This document shows, in pieces, positions 51,896 to 64,000 of a DNA stretch of 64,000 bases. Source of the DNA: Aphis gossypii (lineage: Eukaryota > Arthropoda > Insecta > Hemiptera > Aphididae); contig NC_065531.1 in NCBI RefSeq assembly GCF_020184175.1, forward strand, positions 15,149,213 through 15,213,212, read 5' to 3'. Each line of letters starts with the position of its first letter. Position 1 is the first letter of the stretch. The notes beneath the pieces are model-generated. The model saw only the letters and a program-made list of their open reading frames with translations. It did not search any database and was not told where the DNA came from. Both the position numbers and the translations under genes were made by a program.

Positions 51896-53911
51896 ATCGT
51901 TCATGAATTGGAGTGGGCAACACTTCATAAAACGCGCCCAAAAATAAGGATCCTACTCTTGAACCTACTTCAATGTGAAATCGCCAGAAAATTACCTGTC
52001 AAGGGTACGATATATTGAAAATATTTATACACCGTACATGATAGATGGACTTGTGATAGATGCATTAATGGCACTGGGTTTACTTCGATATAGTATAGGT
52101 AATATACTGTCATCACACTACACTTGTCGCTGATTTATTTTTACTAATTTAATAAACAATATCCTCCCTTTCACAAGCTTGCTTTTTGGGACAGTTTCAT
52201 CAAAGTACTTACTATTTGTTTTTTTTTTTTTTTGAAATTTATTTTCATTGAATATTATACATTTTTTACTTACACCGTAATTTATGACGATTCAATAAAT
52301 AAATAAATACAACTTATTCAATATATTTATCATCAACATTTTTAAAAGACAACTAAACTGAATGGAGTATACAATGTACTCGGTAGATACATTTTTACTG
52401 GCCGATCGTGCTCGCATCATATTTTAAATTTCTAATTAAATACCAACATAAATTCTATAATTTTCATTATCAGTTGTATTATTAAGACGAAGGTACAATT
52501 AATTAAACTATACCTATTTTAACAATACAGTTAACTTAACTCAACAAAATAGTTTATTCTTGTTTTAAGATTTTTATAATAATAATGTTATACATTGATA
52601 TTGTATACATTAAGTTTACATAATCCATATTATTAAACCTAGGTCTACCCAAAGTGAGAAGATATCAACAAAAACCAAATTTTCAATTTAAAAATTTACA
52701 TTGGTTATCATATTTTTGTAGGTATTTCATTATTGCTTTTATTTTATTAGCTTCTAAAAACTGGACTGATTAATTAGAAATAACTGATTAGCTGTTGTTT
52801 GACTGTTATTTCTTAAAACTTACAAATCCTTAAAGGAAATAATAGCGTTACAGAACTCAAATAAAAAAACTTTAAAATGAGTAGTCAATTAAAACCATTA
52901 CTTAATGGATTAAAAAATCTTTTTTGACAGAGTATATTAAAGAAGATTATCTTGAAAAACATTTTAAAGTCGAAATGTTAGAATTTTTATTTTAAACACC
53001 ATTCATCGTTTAATTGCATTTTTAACTTAATTGTATCGATGTATTAAAAATAAATAACTTAATTCAGCATAAAAAAAAATTAAAAAAGCTTCAGGAAACG
53101 AGCCTATTTTAAAGTTTTTTTATCGCATTAAGCAATTTTATCGCTATAACAGTTCCACAGCCTTACTCCTTATTAAAAAATATTGATATTCTTACATGGC
53201 AACGTGTACAATAAATTGCATATACTTGTATAGTAAGGGGCTTACTACATTAAAATTATTCTATTAGTTTTAATGAATGTAATAATTTTAATAATAATTT
53301 GATTTATTGAAACCCAGTTGATAATAATTAAACGACGTATTAAAACATTAATATTTATACTTGTTGATATTGTAGTTTAATATTATTACGATTTATATAG
53401 TTATATCATATTTTAGAAACGATAATATAAATTTAATTATTTACAAAAACGAAATTATTATATTAATATAAAGTAACTAAGAAAATATAATCATAACAAT
53501 TATCGACGTTCAGTATCTCATATAACTTTTAATCTTACACGCTATACCAGTTGTCGAGATATAAAGAGTCGTATACCTACATTGATTTTATAAAAACTAT
53601 TAAACTTTATACTCTGATGCGGATTGCTTATCAGTTATCTTCTGTACTGGTTTTTGTTGATTTTACTGTTTTATTTTTACCATTGTAATAACTTTTATCA
53701 TATCGGTAACAAGTTTTAGAAAATCCAACAGCTTTCGGTTATTTGATTCTAAATTAGTTTTCTGTTGGCAGTCTACGCCCTAACTCCGGATACCTGCAGA
53801 CTTATTTTTGTGAAATTCTCGTTGAAATGATTGTTTATAACTAAATTACTATACATTTTTTTATTCTTTTAGTAATTTAAAGTAATCAATTAAAATAATT
53901 TTAAATTATCT

Positions 53912-53987
53912 ATGGCAACGTTTAAAGAATTAACAGCAGAGTGGGCAAGCATAACTAATAAAGGAAACTTACATTGTACCTTTGCAG
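53912..53987 (+). CDS. Alternative first coding exon B (25 codons) of the same presumed gene
   Basis: The frame after tctATGGCA reads MATFKELTAEWASITNKG and then NLHCTFA, ending in phase 1 at GCAG/GTCAGA; the donor is weaker than GTAAGT. Codon use and peptide look protein-like, whereas the surrounding DNA is AT-rich with stops. It lies about 7 kb past exon A and about 4.4 kb before exon C, and shares their splice phase. A leader with GC-richer sequence (gtctacgccctaactccgga, near 53771) precedes it. No protein family is recognised from 25 residues. Confidence 0.5.
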
Positions 53988-56259
53988 GTCAGAATATAAT
54001 TATTATTTTATTACATTAATACAATTATTTTATTTTATTCTTATTTGGACTATTAATATAATAATCGCATGTATGAATTAAGTGCCACATGGTACATTTT
54101 GTTCACAATTTACTTCCATTTAATATTTCAATATAGTCATATGAATCACCAATATGGCAATATATTATTATTAATAAAGTTAATTTACTAAATTTTTTTT
54201 TACAGTTTAATCTAATCATTTCTTTGCATTTTTTGTTTTTATCTTTTATATATTGTATGCAAAATAAAATTTGTGGAAACATTTTTTAACAATGAATCTA
54301 TACTTATAATTTAAGCATGTATTACTAATACCTAAGTATGTTGTTTATTTGGGTAATCTTATAAACTTGTTTAGTTAACCCCATGTACCTAAGTAAATTA
54401 ATAAAATATTTTTGAAAATTAAACTTTTAGTTTGGTTTTTAAAAAGGTAATCGTAGATCATAGTATTTAGTAAAAATAATCATTTATTTCGAAAATAGTC
54501 TTTTAATAAAATAATATTATTTAATAATTGTCCATACTAGCAAAATAATATTTATAATTCAAAACAGTGTTTCAGTGTATAGAACACAAGTTTCTGAATG
54601 ATACACTGATTTAATTAATTCCAAATAAAATTGATTTTCATATAAAATCAACATTTCTAATTTGATGAAGTTATATTTTTATTATTTTCTGAATACTTAA
54701 ATTTAAATATGTATAACTTATATCATAATTTATAGTTAAAAGAAAAACAATTTTTTTTTTTAGAAAGTTGAATTAATACGTAATTTTAATTACAACTATT
54801 AAACTAGTTTCAAGTATAGCACTTTAGCTGCACGATAAATTAACTATAGGTATTTAGTATTATTTTAATTAATGTCTCCGTTCTGTATAAAATTATGGTT
54901 TATGTTTTTTTTTTATAAAAAATATCGAATTTAATATTGTTATTATTAGAATATTATTAAAGTCAATATTTATTACAGACAAGATATTACATTATGTTCA
55001 TCACAATATTCTTCATTTTCTTTGTTAAATAATTTTTAAATACTTATAAATTGTAAACATTGGGAGTTCCTGAAACATTTTTAACCCAATAATTATAGGT
55101 AAATTTAAATAAATTTATATGTTATTTATTAGTTAGACAATAATGGTCTGCTATTTTCAGTGATATCAAATATCTCACTCAATAGTTTAAGTTTCTTAAT
55201 ATTATTTTAAAGCTATAATCTATTAATTAAAACTTCATTGTAATATTTATTAGAATAGATTTTGCATGAGGTACCTATTAGTCATTATCGTTTCATTATA
55301 ATAGTCTTATAAGAGTCGACGTGTTAGTAAAGCACTTATAAAAGTATTAACAAATATTATAATGCCATATACTTGCGATCAAAGTAAATATCTTCTTTAA
55401 TTTTAATTAAATTAATTTACGATATTGTATTAGTATTTTCAAATAATGTTACCTACATTGTTTTATTTTGATTTCACTGTTAATATTTGAGTATTTTTTT
55501 CTAAAATGTATTTAAGAACAGCGAAATGCTAAATAATTTCAATACTTAAGTTATTTTAAAAATATAGTTTATACCTAGTGTTTATACTGCATTCAGTTTC
55601 TACTTACATTTTGGCTTTTAAAAAGTTTATTTATACCTAGTGATTTAAATTTTATTATTAGACTATAGTATATTTTATTATAATAGTCTAACATCATACC
55701 TTCATTTCAAGTTATTAAAAATTAAACTGAGAGTTTAATATAACCTATAATAATATCAAAAAAAATTATTTACATTTTAGAGTTTAAAAATGTATATTAA
55801 TGGTTAGGTATTTCATAATTCTTAACATACTAATTATGAAAAATAACACTAATTATAAACTAATAGACAATTAATGTTTTAGGATATATTTTAAATATAA
55901 AACTAGTTTTAAGTTCGGAACTCATTTGAAAACAGTGATGTATAAAAACATATTATATATATATTAATATTTACATTTAACTTTAGTATACCTACTTCTT
56001 ATTTTATATTGATATAATATTAAATAGGTATATAATTATATAATAGTCTTAATATTATAGAAGTCATACTCCAATAATCAGTTCCATAATCCATCTTGAA
56101 TGAGATTAAAATCTGGTCATTATTTTTAATTGTGATACCTACGCATTGCATTATTATTTATTACATATTATATGTTAGTCGCTAGACTGCTAGAGTATGC
56201 AAAATACTTTGAAGAGGTATGTTAAAAATAAAAAGACAATAGGCCTGATTATACTACAC

Positions 56260-56530
56260 CAAGTTTGTAGAAAGTATGACCCTATGTCGGAGAAAGGCAT
56301 AAGTTACCGGCCATTTTAAACTCTAGTCTGATCTATATCAAATTGCTAGGTTTTTTCATTCAAATCGCCGTGAAAGCTAAATCAAACGGAACAGACTGAA
56401 CGAAATTTACTTTTGCATTAGGTAATCGTCGTGAATTAAAAGCAACGACGTTTCCTATGGTTTTACGAGTTTGATTTTTTTCAAATTGCTGGTTGTTTTT
56501 CTACAAATTATACGTGTTTATATCTTTAGT
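56260..56530. repeat. Possible interspersed repeat with internal direct repeat
   Basis: About 270 bases with more balanced composition than the flanks, no open frame of note, and an imperfect internal duplication (tcaaattgct-ggt-tttt, about 140 bases apart). Likely a transposon-derived or promoter-like block; the boundaries are guesses. Confidence 0.3.
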
Positions 56531-57999
56531 AGAAATTTTAAAACGTGGCCAAGTGGTAAGTCTTGTTAGTTTATGTTCACTTTGTCGATACATTTTTTAT
56601 CATATAATTCATATATACCTACTTCGAATGTTATACATTCGTAGAATAGATACTGCAAGGCACATAATATAACGGTCCGCCGATAATACAATTAATTAAT
56701 ATTATACATTATTATATGTGTATTAATGGGAGCAACTATCACCTCGGGTAAAAAGTATAAAAATAATAAAAGTCAAACTCGTCCATCCATTGTTATCTTT
56801 GGCAAAAAATATTTTGAGGTCGTCTTTCAAGATTCTATTTGCCTTCTCGCCTCGGAGTACAAAATATGTATTTGCGGGCATTAAAAAGTATTTATTAATT
56901 ACATATTACTCTATATTAAGCGATGAGAAATTTATTTACGTCTATCATCACACTACAGACTACTTGAACGATAAGTGTTTTATAAGGTAGCGTGGGATAC
57001 TCATCTATTAAATTTCTCCTCGAATAAACAAAGAAATATTAATACACATTTGATCCCTTAAGTATTTATGTGGGCGTCCATAAACCATTAATTACACGGA
57101 ATAATTAAAAACGTTAAGTCTAAATTTAAAAGTAAAATTATTATATTTTTCGTGGTTATGCAACTAACATGCTATAACAATATGCAAGCTTGAAATTATC
57201 CCCGTATAAAACTCCACCATTTATATTTTATTTAAAATAACATGAATAATATTTAATAATTTTTTTCCCAGAAATAAATTTTTTGAAACTCATCACAAAA
57301 TTAATTATTATCATACATTACGTATTTCATTACATATTGTTTATGCTTTTTATAAAATTATATTAACCATCACAAATTAAATTTTAAAATATTTTTAATA
57401 ATTAGCAACAAAATGTTTCTAACGTATATCTATAATTAATAGTGAATACTAATGAGTAATAACGTATATCTACGCAATATGTTAAATTACAAACGTTATA
57501 ATAAAAAAATATATATAGGTAGGTATATCGCTTTCCATCATTTACGTAACTTGACTAGTTAAAAGGTTCCAATATTATTTTGCCTACAAAGCCAATTGAA
57601 TTATTTTAAGTTTTTTAGCATACAATTTGGTAAACTTTGTAAGTTAACATGAGACATGATGTAGTAATGTAGTACTATATAAGTACACACATAATAATAT
57701 AGTACATTAGTACATACTCATCAAATATTAGACAGTGTAATGGTATTAAAAATCAATTAACCTCAGTATAATTTTTTTCTCCCGAAAATATTTAATGATG
57801 TTTACGTATGTGTACAAAAACGTTGGCGGTATTCTATTTTGAAAATGATTTATTTTTCTTTTGTTAATATACGCATTTTCCGCGTTTTCATTTTCAATGC
57901 CAAAATAGAATGAAAATTAAAAACGAAATTGTCCGCACTTAAGTAATATTTAACGAGGTAATTCATGACGATCGGCTTCTGCTTATTGCTTATAATATA

Positions 58000-58367
58000 A
58001 CATTATTGCTTGGTCAGGTCTGTAAACGAGTTGTATATACGAAATATTATACGTTTGCCTTGAACATAATCGCGTGCGTATGGGCTCGCATGTGGCCAGG
58101 TTATCAATACTTATAATAGTTGAAATTCAGTCTTGATCGCGATGCAGCGTAGCAAGGGTCGACACAAAGCGGTAGACGTTTATTTAATGCAATAATACAA
58201 TAACGACGTGATTTTTTATTTATTTTTATAAGTATTCTCATTGAATTCTATTCGTTAAACGGCCGAATTTCGTTCGTGTTTAAATTATTAGTATTCACTG
58301 TTTAGCATATAATAATAGTACACATTATTATATAGTATTATATTGTTTGACAAGTAATAATAATATC
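58000..58367 (+). promoter_or_regulatory. Promoter-like, CpG-richer region before exon C
   Basis: 58010-58280 carries raised CpG (cgcgtgcgtatgggctcgc, atcgcgatgcagcg, cggccgaatttcgttcg) just upstream of the ATG at 58368, then an AT-rich leader. This is consistent with a separate promoter for the exon. No core element is assigned. Confidence 0.4.
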
Positions 58368-58431
58368 ATGCAACGAGTTCGGCACCGGTGTCTCAGCATG
58401 GAATTTGAAGATTCGTTTTGTGTTCTAAACG
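58368..58431 (+). CDS. Alternative first coding exon C (21 codons) of the same presumed gene
   Basis: The frame reads MQRVRHRCLSMEFEDSFCVLN and ends in phase 1 at AACG/GTAAGC, a strong donor. A second in-frame ATG (58398) could also be the start and has an equally good context. The exon follows a CpG-richer block typical of a promoter. Its phase matches exons A and B, and no acceptor exon follows inside the window. A gene with several promoters spread over more than 10 kb fits insect developmental or hormone-response genes such as nuclear receptors, but the peptide itself gives no family. Confidence 0.55.
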
Positions 58432-61400
58432 GTAAGCCTGAATCAATGAAAAGTTTACGTCAAGATAAATAAGTATATAATATAATATATATATATGAAA
58501 ACGGTCGTGACTACTTTTACTTTCGGTCAAACTAATGCATCTATAGGTTAATAAAAATATAATAATGCATAAATATTGTTTGAGGCTAAACACGATTTGG
58601 AAGTTTCTAACTGGTTCGTTTGTCTTATGTCAAAGTTTTTTGCGTGGTTTCCTTTACCGTTATTTGGGAATATGTTATATATATGTATATAAATCAAATG
58701 TTGCCCTTCCGTTGAAACTCGAGCAATATTAAATATTAATAAAAATATTAAACCATTTATTTATTATCGGCCCGGAGAAATGGAAAGCACAATTCAACCG
58801 TTTATAATGTACAGCAGACTGTTATGTCATAAACGGAAGACAGTAATTAGTTTGAAAAAATATAATTATTACTCACGATCAATATAAACGTTATACTATT
58901 ATCATTTAATATAATTTACTATCATTATTATCATTTAATGTTCAATCGCTTTTTTTTATGTATTCATAAGTATTGATAATTATATATTTTAATGTTCCTC
59001 TTTTCTGTAGAATCTTAAAACTCACAATACTAACAAGTAAAATGCACGGACAGTCTGTATTTTTTGTATTACATTTACAAAATACATATTAATGAATAAT
59101 TAAATAGAAACAATTAAATTGATATTCAAAAATGTATAACATAATAATATTATGTGATATATTTTATATAATAATAATACTATTTAGTAATGATTTAAAA
59201 TTTAAATATTAAATTTGCTTTGAGTACCTACACATAAGTTGAACAATAATTTATCTAATTGGGACATATTGAGATAAAATATAACGTACGAGAATATGAA
59301 CGTTTTAAACTTTTAAGATTAAATTCCAAAGTTTAAATAATTTCATTTTGAATATCATTAAAACCATTCTACGATAATAATATATTTTTTCCAACTATTT
59401 TTACATATAATTTATACGTTAAAACTAACACCGTTAGATTTCTGCTTTAAAATAGTTAATAATATGCCCAAGCCTATTCATAATAATCATAATGTTCAAA
59501 ATATCAAACACTAACCCTGGAATCTTATAATGTTATGTATATAGGTATTAAAACACGATGCACCTAAATTAATTATACTGCAATATTGCAATATTGTTTA
59601 CGTCGAGTATTTTTTATTTTCATTGATAATATTTTCCACACAGTATTATACTCGAATGAGGCTAATTTAAAAGTGCCGTAAGAATTAATTTTGTACAGTT
59701 ACTTGGGTACGATGTGAATTTGTGCCAACTTAATAATTTGCCTTATTCAAAGGTGAAATATGTCGAGTTTAATAATCAGTTATTGTCCCATTATTAATGT
59801 TATTATTGAAAGGTGAAGATTCTACGTAACCCATTGTACGTCATTAATTCTTTAATAATGTGAACGTTAAAAATATGAATTCTCAATTATTCCACAGACC
59901 CACAGGTAAACTAAAATGGTATTCGTCACTCGGGTTAACTATTTTGCATGTTCGTGTGCTCTTTCACATCATTTTTAATGTAATAGTTCGTTACCTTCGT
60001 TAATTCTGCAGGACTCATTTTTTAGTAAACAAAAATCCGATGTATGCACATTATACAGATAAAAACATAGAAGATTTTAGTATTTTTTTTATTAAATCTG
60101 ATATTCTGATAATAGAAAATTGATTAAATAATGACAGCTTATACATCAATTGTTCACAATGATATCGACATTTTAAATAAGTTCAATAATAATTACTACA
60201 CATTTTATTTTATTGGTCTCTAATACACTGAATTGTAGATACTTGTTATCGGATTACCAATGACGTATAATATTTTATCAAGACATAAATCGGTCTATTA
60301 AAAAAAAAAAAAAAAAATGACTTATTTAAATTTAACACCACCTAATCTAATGGTTTAGATATATACTAGATTGATATTTAATAAGTCAAGACTTAGATTT
60401 GTAACTATATAAACTTAAAACTGATGTTTACGTGATACTTTCCTTAACTCGTATTGTAATAATCGTAATAAAATGTAGTGTGATCATCTTCCTATCCTAT
60501 TTCAAGGTTTCGTCTTCCATGCATACAGGCTCTATAAAGTATTTCAAACTGTGTCATGGATATTGAATTCTAGTTGGTTTTGTTCTTTTGGATTGTACGT
60601 TACACACACGCGTAGTTGATGTGCACAACATTTGTTTCATGTCAATTGTTTTTCGAAAATTGGGATTCGATCAATTGCATCATTCCATCGTAATAATGTG
60701 TACCTACAGCGTGTAAGCACTGTAAGCCTATATGGTACTTAAAGTGATTCACTTCGGTTTCGAGTTCGCTGAACAAAACCAGTTGTTTTATTTTTACTTT
60801 CAAACGTATGCGTATACCTTAACTTCCTTGACAAGAGAACCGGTTCCTCGTTATATTAACATTGCAAATGCAATATTGTTAGTTTTATGTTACAACAAAG
60901 GGGATAACATATAGTTTATGTGTATATATGGTATAAATAAAAAACAAAAATAAGGCAAGTAATAAATCTATGACATAACTTGATCAAAACTAATAACGAT
61001 AAAATCAGTAACCGCCGTTCAAAGGATTTTTAAAACGTAGTTATGTACTATATGGTGTATATAGATATATAGTATATACTATATATACGTGAGTGCCTGA
61101 AGTATCTATCTCTTACAAAAAATATTAAATATAATTGGTTTACCACTTGAATAAATTAAAAATATTTTACGTTCTTAAATAAAACCTTAATAAATAATGA
61201 TAATTCAACATCTAGAATTTTTTTTTTATAATTTGTATAATTATATTAAGTTCCTAGATAATAGTATAATGAATAAAATAATAATGATAAAATATACAGG
61301 TCTTTGGAAACCTTTATATAATAGTGTATACAATAAAACTGTAGGTCAAAATACTTCAAGTTTAGTTAAAAGAATAATATAAGCTTTTTGGTTGATAAAC

Positions 61401-64000
61401 GAAGGCAATCAGATAAAATTATTAGTATATGAATCGTTTTATTATTTTACTGTGGGATAAAAAAACTATTAGGTTCGAGTGTTTTTTTCATCTATTTAGA
61501 ACATTTAAATAATAATAATTATTGCAACTATATATGATATATTTTTGTCCAACTACGTAGATTGTAGATAAATATGTAATTTAAGATGCAGTGATCAGTA
61601 CTCCGAATATGATAATTGGGAAAATAATAGTTTATACTCGTAATATAATATGTATAATATTTATTTATACATTATTCCATATAATATTCAAGTAAATTTT
61701 TCTAAAGGCTAAAGTTAAAATGTTTCAAAATAGGTCACGATTTAAAACTTGAGTAATTTATCATAAATAAGATGAGTTCTTAAAGAAAATGAAGTAGGTA
61801 AATTAAATTACGAAAAGTTAGTGAAGGAATTTTTCAATAAAATAACTGATTCGAGTAACATTTAACAATTTAGTTAAATACAAAACGCGGTGATCGAAAA
61901 ATAATATATTGTTTTTTTATATATACCATAATATTTATAAATTATTAGTCCCTATACCTTTGTACATAGATTTATTTTTGTTTTATTTTTAAGTATTTCT
62001 TAATTTAACAGTTTTTGAGAGATAATTATGAAATACCATTGCTTTATATTTTACGTGTATTTCTTTACACCCAATCATCAATGTGTCTCCAGATTCTTTA
62101 AATTGATCCGTAGTCGGTCTGTGTCATATCCTGTGTGGTAAAAGTGAACAAAAAAAGTCAATCTATAACCTTGAACGAAGGTTAAGCATATTTCCTACTT
62201 CTATCGTGTACTTACACTTTCTATACATCGTAAAGAATTCTAACAGACTATGCAACTAAACATTGATCATACCCTACTATACAAAATAATAGTACCTATA
62301 ATATACAATACAACTGCATTTAATAAAATCGTATTATACAATATAATAAAATGTAATATATAATAACGAATTTCACACACACACACAGATAAATATGATA
62401 TATATATTATATATATCATACATACAACTAAATGTGTATCAAAATTTGAATCAAAATGAATAAAACATATAATATTTAACATCACATAATTAAAAATGAT
62501 TAGTATACTTACTACTAAACTACAACAATTAATCATAATTCTATATTTCTAGTTCACTTATTTTTATTATTTCTCCATGGATTATAGTAATTGATTTTGA
62601 TATAGTCTCATATGCAATAGGTATGCATGTATAAATTAAGTAAGATGTTCATCAACCATGTTTTGAAAACAATCATGTGATTATTAATCATCAAATGACC
62701 CACGAACCATGACCAATATATCTTATATTTATCATGCAATAGCCAATAAGTAACAATTATTGACTCGTGCAAAACTAACTGAAGCCATCAAAAAGTTATG
62801 TTAAGAAAAATAAAATATACTAGGTATTATTTCAAAATTAACAATAAGCGTACAACCCAGTTCAATAAAAAAAATGTAGACATTTGAATAACAACTTTGA
62901 ATAATTTTACAATACAACCAAACAATATTAGTTGACGATTTAATAAAACCTTCGCTATCCAATTAATTTTTTCTATTTCAATTTTGCAATCACGTTTTTT
63001 CACTTCAAAAAAATACAGGTAATATTTATACTAACAACAAATAGTTGTAGCATTCATAGCTATAAAAAATCTAATATTATTGGTCATCTCAAACTAATGA
63101 TATATTTTTAAGAAAAAAAATCATGTTTATAGAGTACCTAAAACCATAATGTATGATTTGGTAAACTTGGATGCTGAAAATAAGTTGAAAAAAATTTTTT
63201 TAACTAACAACTAACTTATTATATTAAATAAAACTTTTGATAAAAATATTAGGTGTTTGCTTTTATATTCTTAATCATTATACTTAGATCGGAAATCGAC
63301 TAATAAAGTTCGTATTTTATAAAAATATAAAATGTTATAATACCTATTATATATTAAAGGCAAAATATATATTTAAGTTTTGAACTTATACTTAAAAATG
63401 TTCGACTTTTGGCAAAAACAATTGAGAATATTTTAATTAAAACAAAACGGAAACGATAAATAAAATTATAACAGGTATAGGCTTATAGAATCAAAAATAC
63501 TTGACCGATTTTGATAATTCGAGGAAGATTAAGATAATATTATATTGAACTTGTTATTTTAGAGCCGTTTACTCGCAATTAATTTTATTAAAAACATAAC
63601 TATATATTCGTTTATTTCTGCTTCATATTGGTTACATGCACGTTAGGAAAAAATTATTACTATTATTACTATCTGCCACAGGTGGGATGCTCATCTCGAT
63701 TTCATTCATCCCCAGGAAACGTCGGGTTAGCTAGTTCTGTATAAAATCAAACATTGTTGTCTTATGATTTCGATTTTAAATTTGAGATTTGAACTTTGAA
63801 GACCATTATTCTATACTATCTGTACATATTTGAAAATACAAATTTAAGTAGGTAGCTAAGTCTCGTCTCTTACAACTCCATTTAGTATATGAACGCAACA
63901 ACGGCATGTTGAAAATAACGGTTTAAAAATTTTAAAAACTCTCATATCTGTATTCTGTTTTATACTTTGTATGATATACGTATATGGTTATATATGATAT
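58432..64000 (+). other. Presumed intron of the plus-strand gene, running off the window
   Basis: AT-rich, with an AC microsatellite near 62376-62387 and TA-rich palindromic stretches near 61050-61085. A single GC-richer patch at 63670-63730 is flanked by AG and GT dinucleotides but has no convincing frame. No shared second exon was found. Confidence 0.4.

Larger units (their letters stand above)
46923..53911 (+). other. Presumed intron / non-coding DNA downstream of exon A
   Basis: Mostly AT-rich, with a TA microsatellite near 47908-47927. It contains a GC-richer possible coding remnant on the minus strand (49390-50030) and a hairpin at 51855-51895. No plus-strand exon with coding character was seen. 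Confidence 0.4.
53988..58367 (+). other. Presumed intron / non-coding DNA between exons B and C
   Basis: AT-rich. A GC-richer patch at about 56260-56530 contains two related segments, tcaaattgctaggtttttt (near 56338) and tcaaattgctggttgttttt (near 56480), and is probably a repeat. A very short ATG-to-donor frame at 56726-56747 is discussed as a finding. Confidence 0.4.

Noticed and set aside
63670..63730. Candidate shared second exon of the plus-strand gene, between cag and GT
   Set aside because: The acceptor tract is weak, and in the phase required by exons A-C the peptide (GGMLISISFIPRKRR) ends at a poor GTTAGC donor or runs into a stop; no family support.
1..64000. tRNA or rRNA genes and CRISPR arrays
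   Set aside because: No cloverleaf-like box A/box B pair, rRNA core sequence or regularly spaced direct repeat was seen by eye; small non-coding RNAs could still have been missed.

Overview
The window looks like insect nuclear DNA, most likely from an aphid. It is very AT-rich, the genes are split by many short GT-AG introns, runs of the 'taggtacctat' type recur, and MITE-like and hAT-like repeats are scattered through it. The four recognisable protein genes are animal genes. There is no sign of operons, ribosome binding sites, CRISPR arrays or prokaryotic genes. The aphid assignment is an inference from base composition and repeat style, not from a search.

Layout: (1) 1-9123 is almost entirely non-coding and AT-rich, with one doubtful minus-strand exon near 2.7-2.8 kb. 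(2) 9124-9459 (+) is the last coding exon of a Ras-family small GTPase with an ETSAK motif, a polyglycine linker and a CSIS CAAX box; its earlier exons were not found. (3) 9460-18700 is non-coding with two MITE-like elements. (4) 18912-24529 (-) is a complete nine-exon PPM1G-type PP2C phosphatase of 546 aa with a CpG-rich promoter at 24530-25070. (5) 26359-28005 (-) is a complete five-exon syntenin (tandem PDZ, 285 aa), including a tiny last exon that a simple ORF view misses. (6) 28.0-30.8 kb holds a nest of transposable elements: an interspersed repeat carrying a hAT-like MITE with a target-site duplication, then the 5' end of a Charlie-like hAT transposon. (7) 30808-38375 (-) is a seven-exon PH-domain scaffold-like protein of 577 aa, with a probable 5' UTR exon at about 42725-42910. 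(8) From 46.5 kb to the right edge the plus strand carries three small ATG-containing exons (46856, 53912 and 58368). All end in the same splice phase, which suggests alternative first exons of a gene whose shared body lies to the right of the window.

The genes are not a pathway in any obvious sense. They cover protein dephosphorylation, likely nuclear (PPM1G), membrane and vesicle scaffolding (syntenin), phosphoinositide or membrane docking with phosphotyrosine-type motifs (PH protein) and small-GTPase signalling. PPM1G, syntenin and the PH gene are consecutive and on the same strand, and each of the first two has its own promoter-like CpG-rich or 5' UTR-like upstream region. All exon coordinates were deduced by eye from reading frame, splice consensus and family knowledge. 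No alignment or RNA evidence was available.
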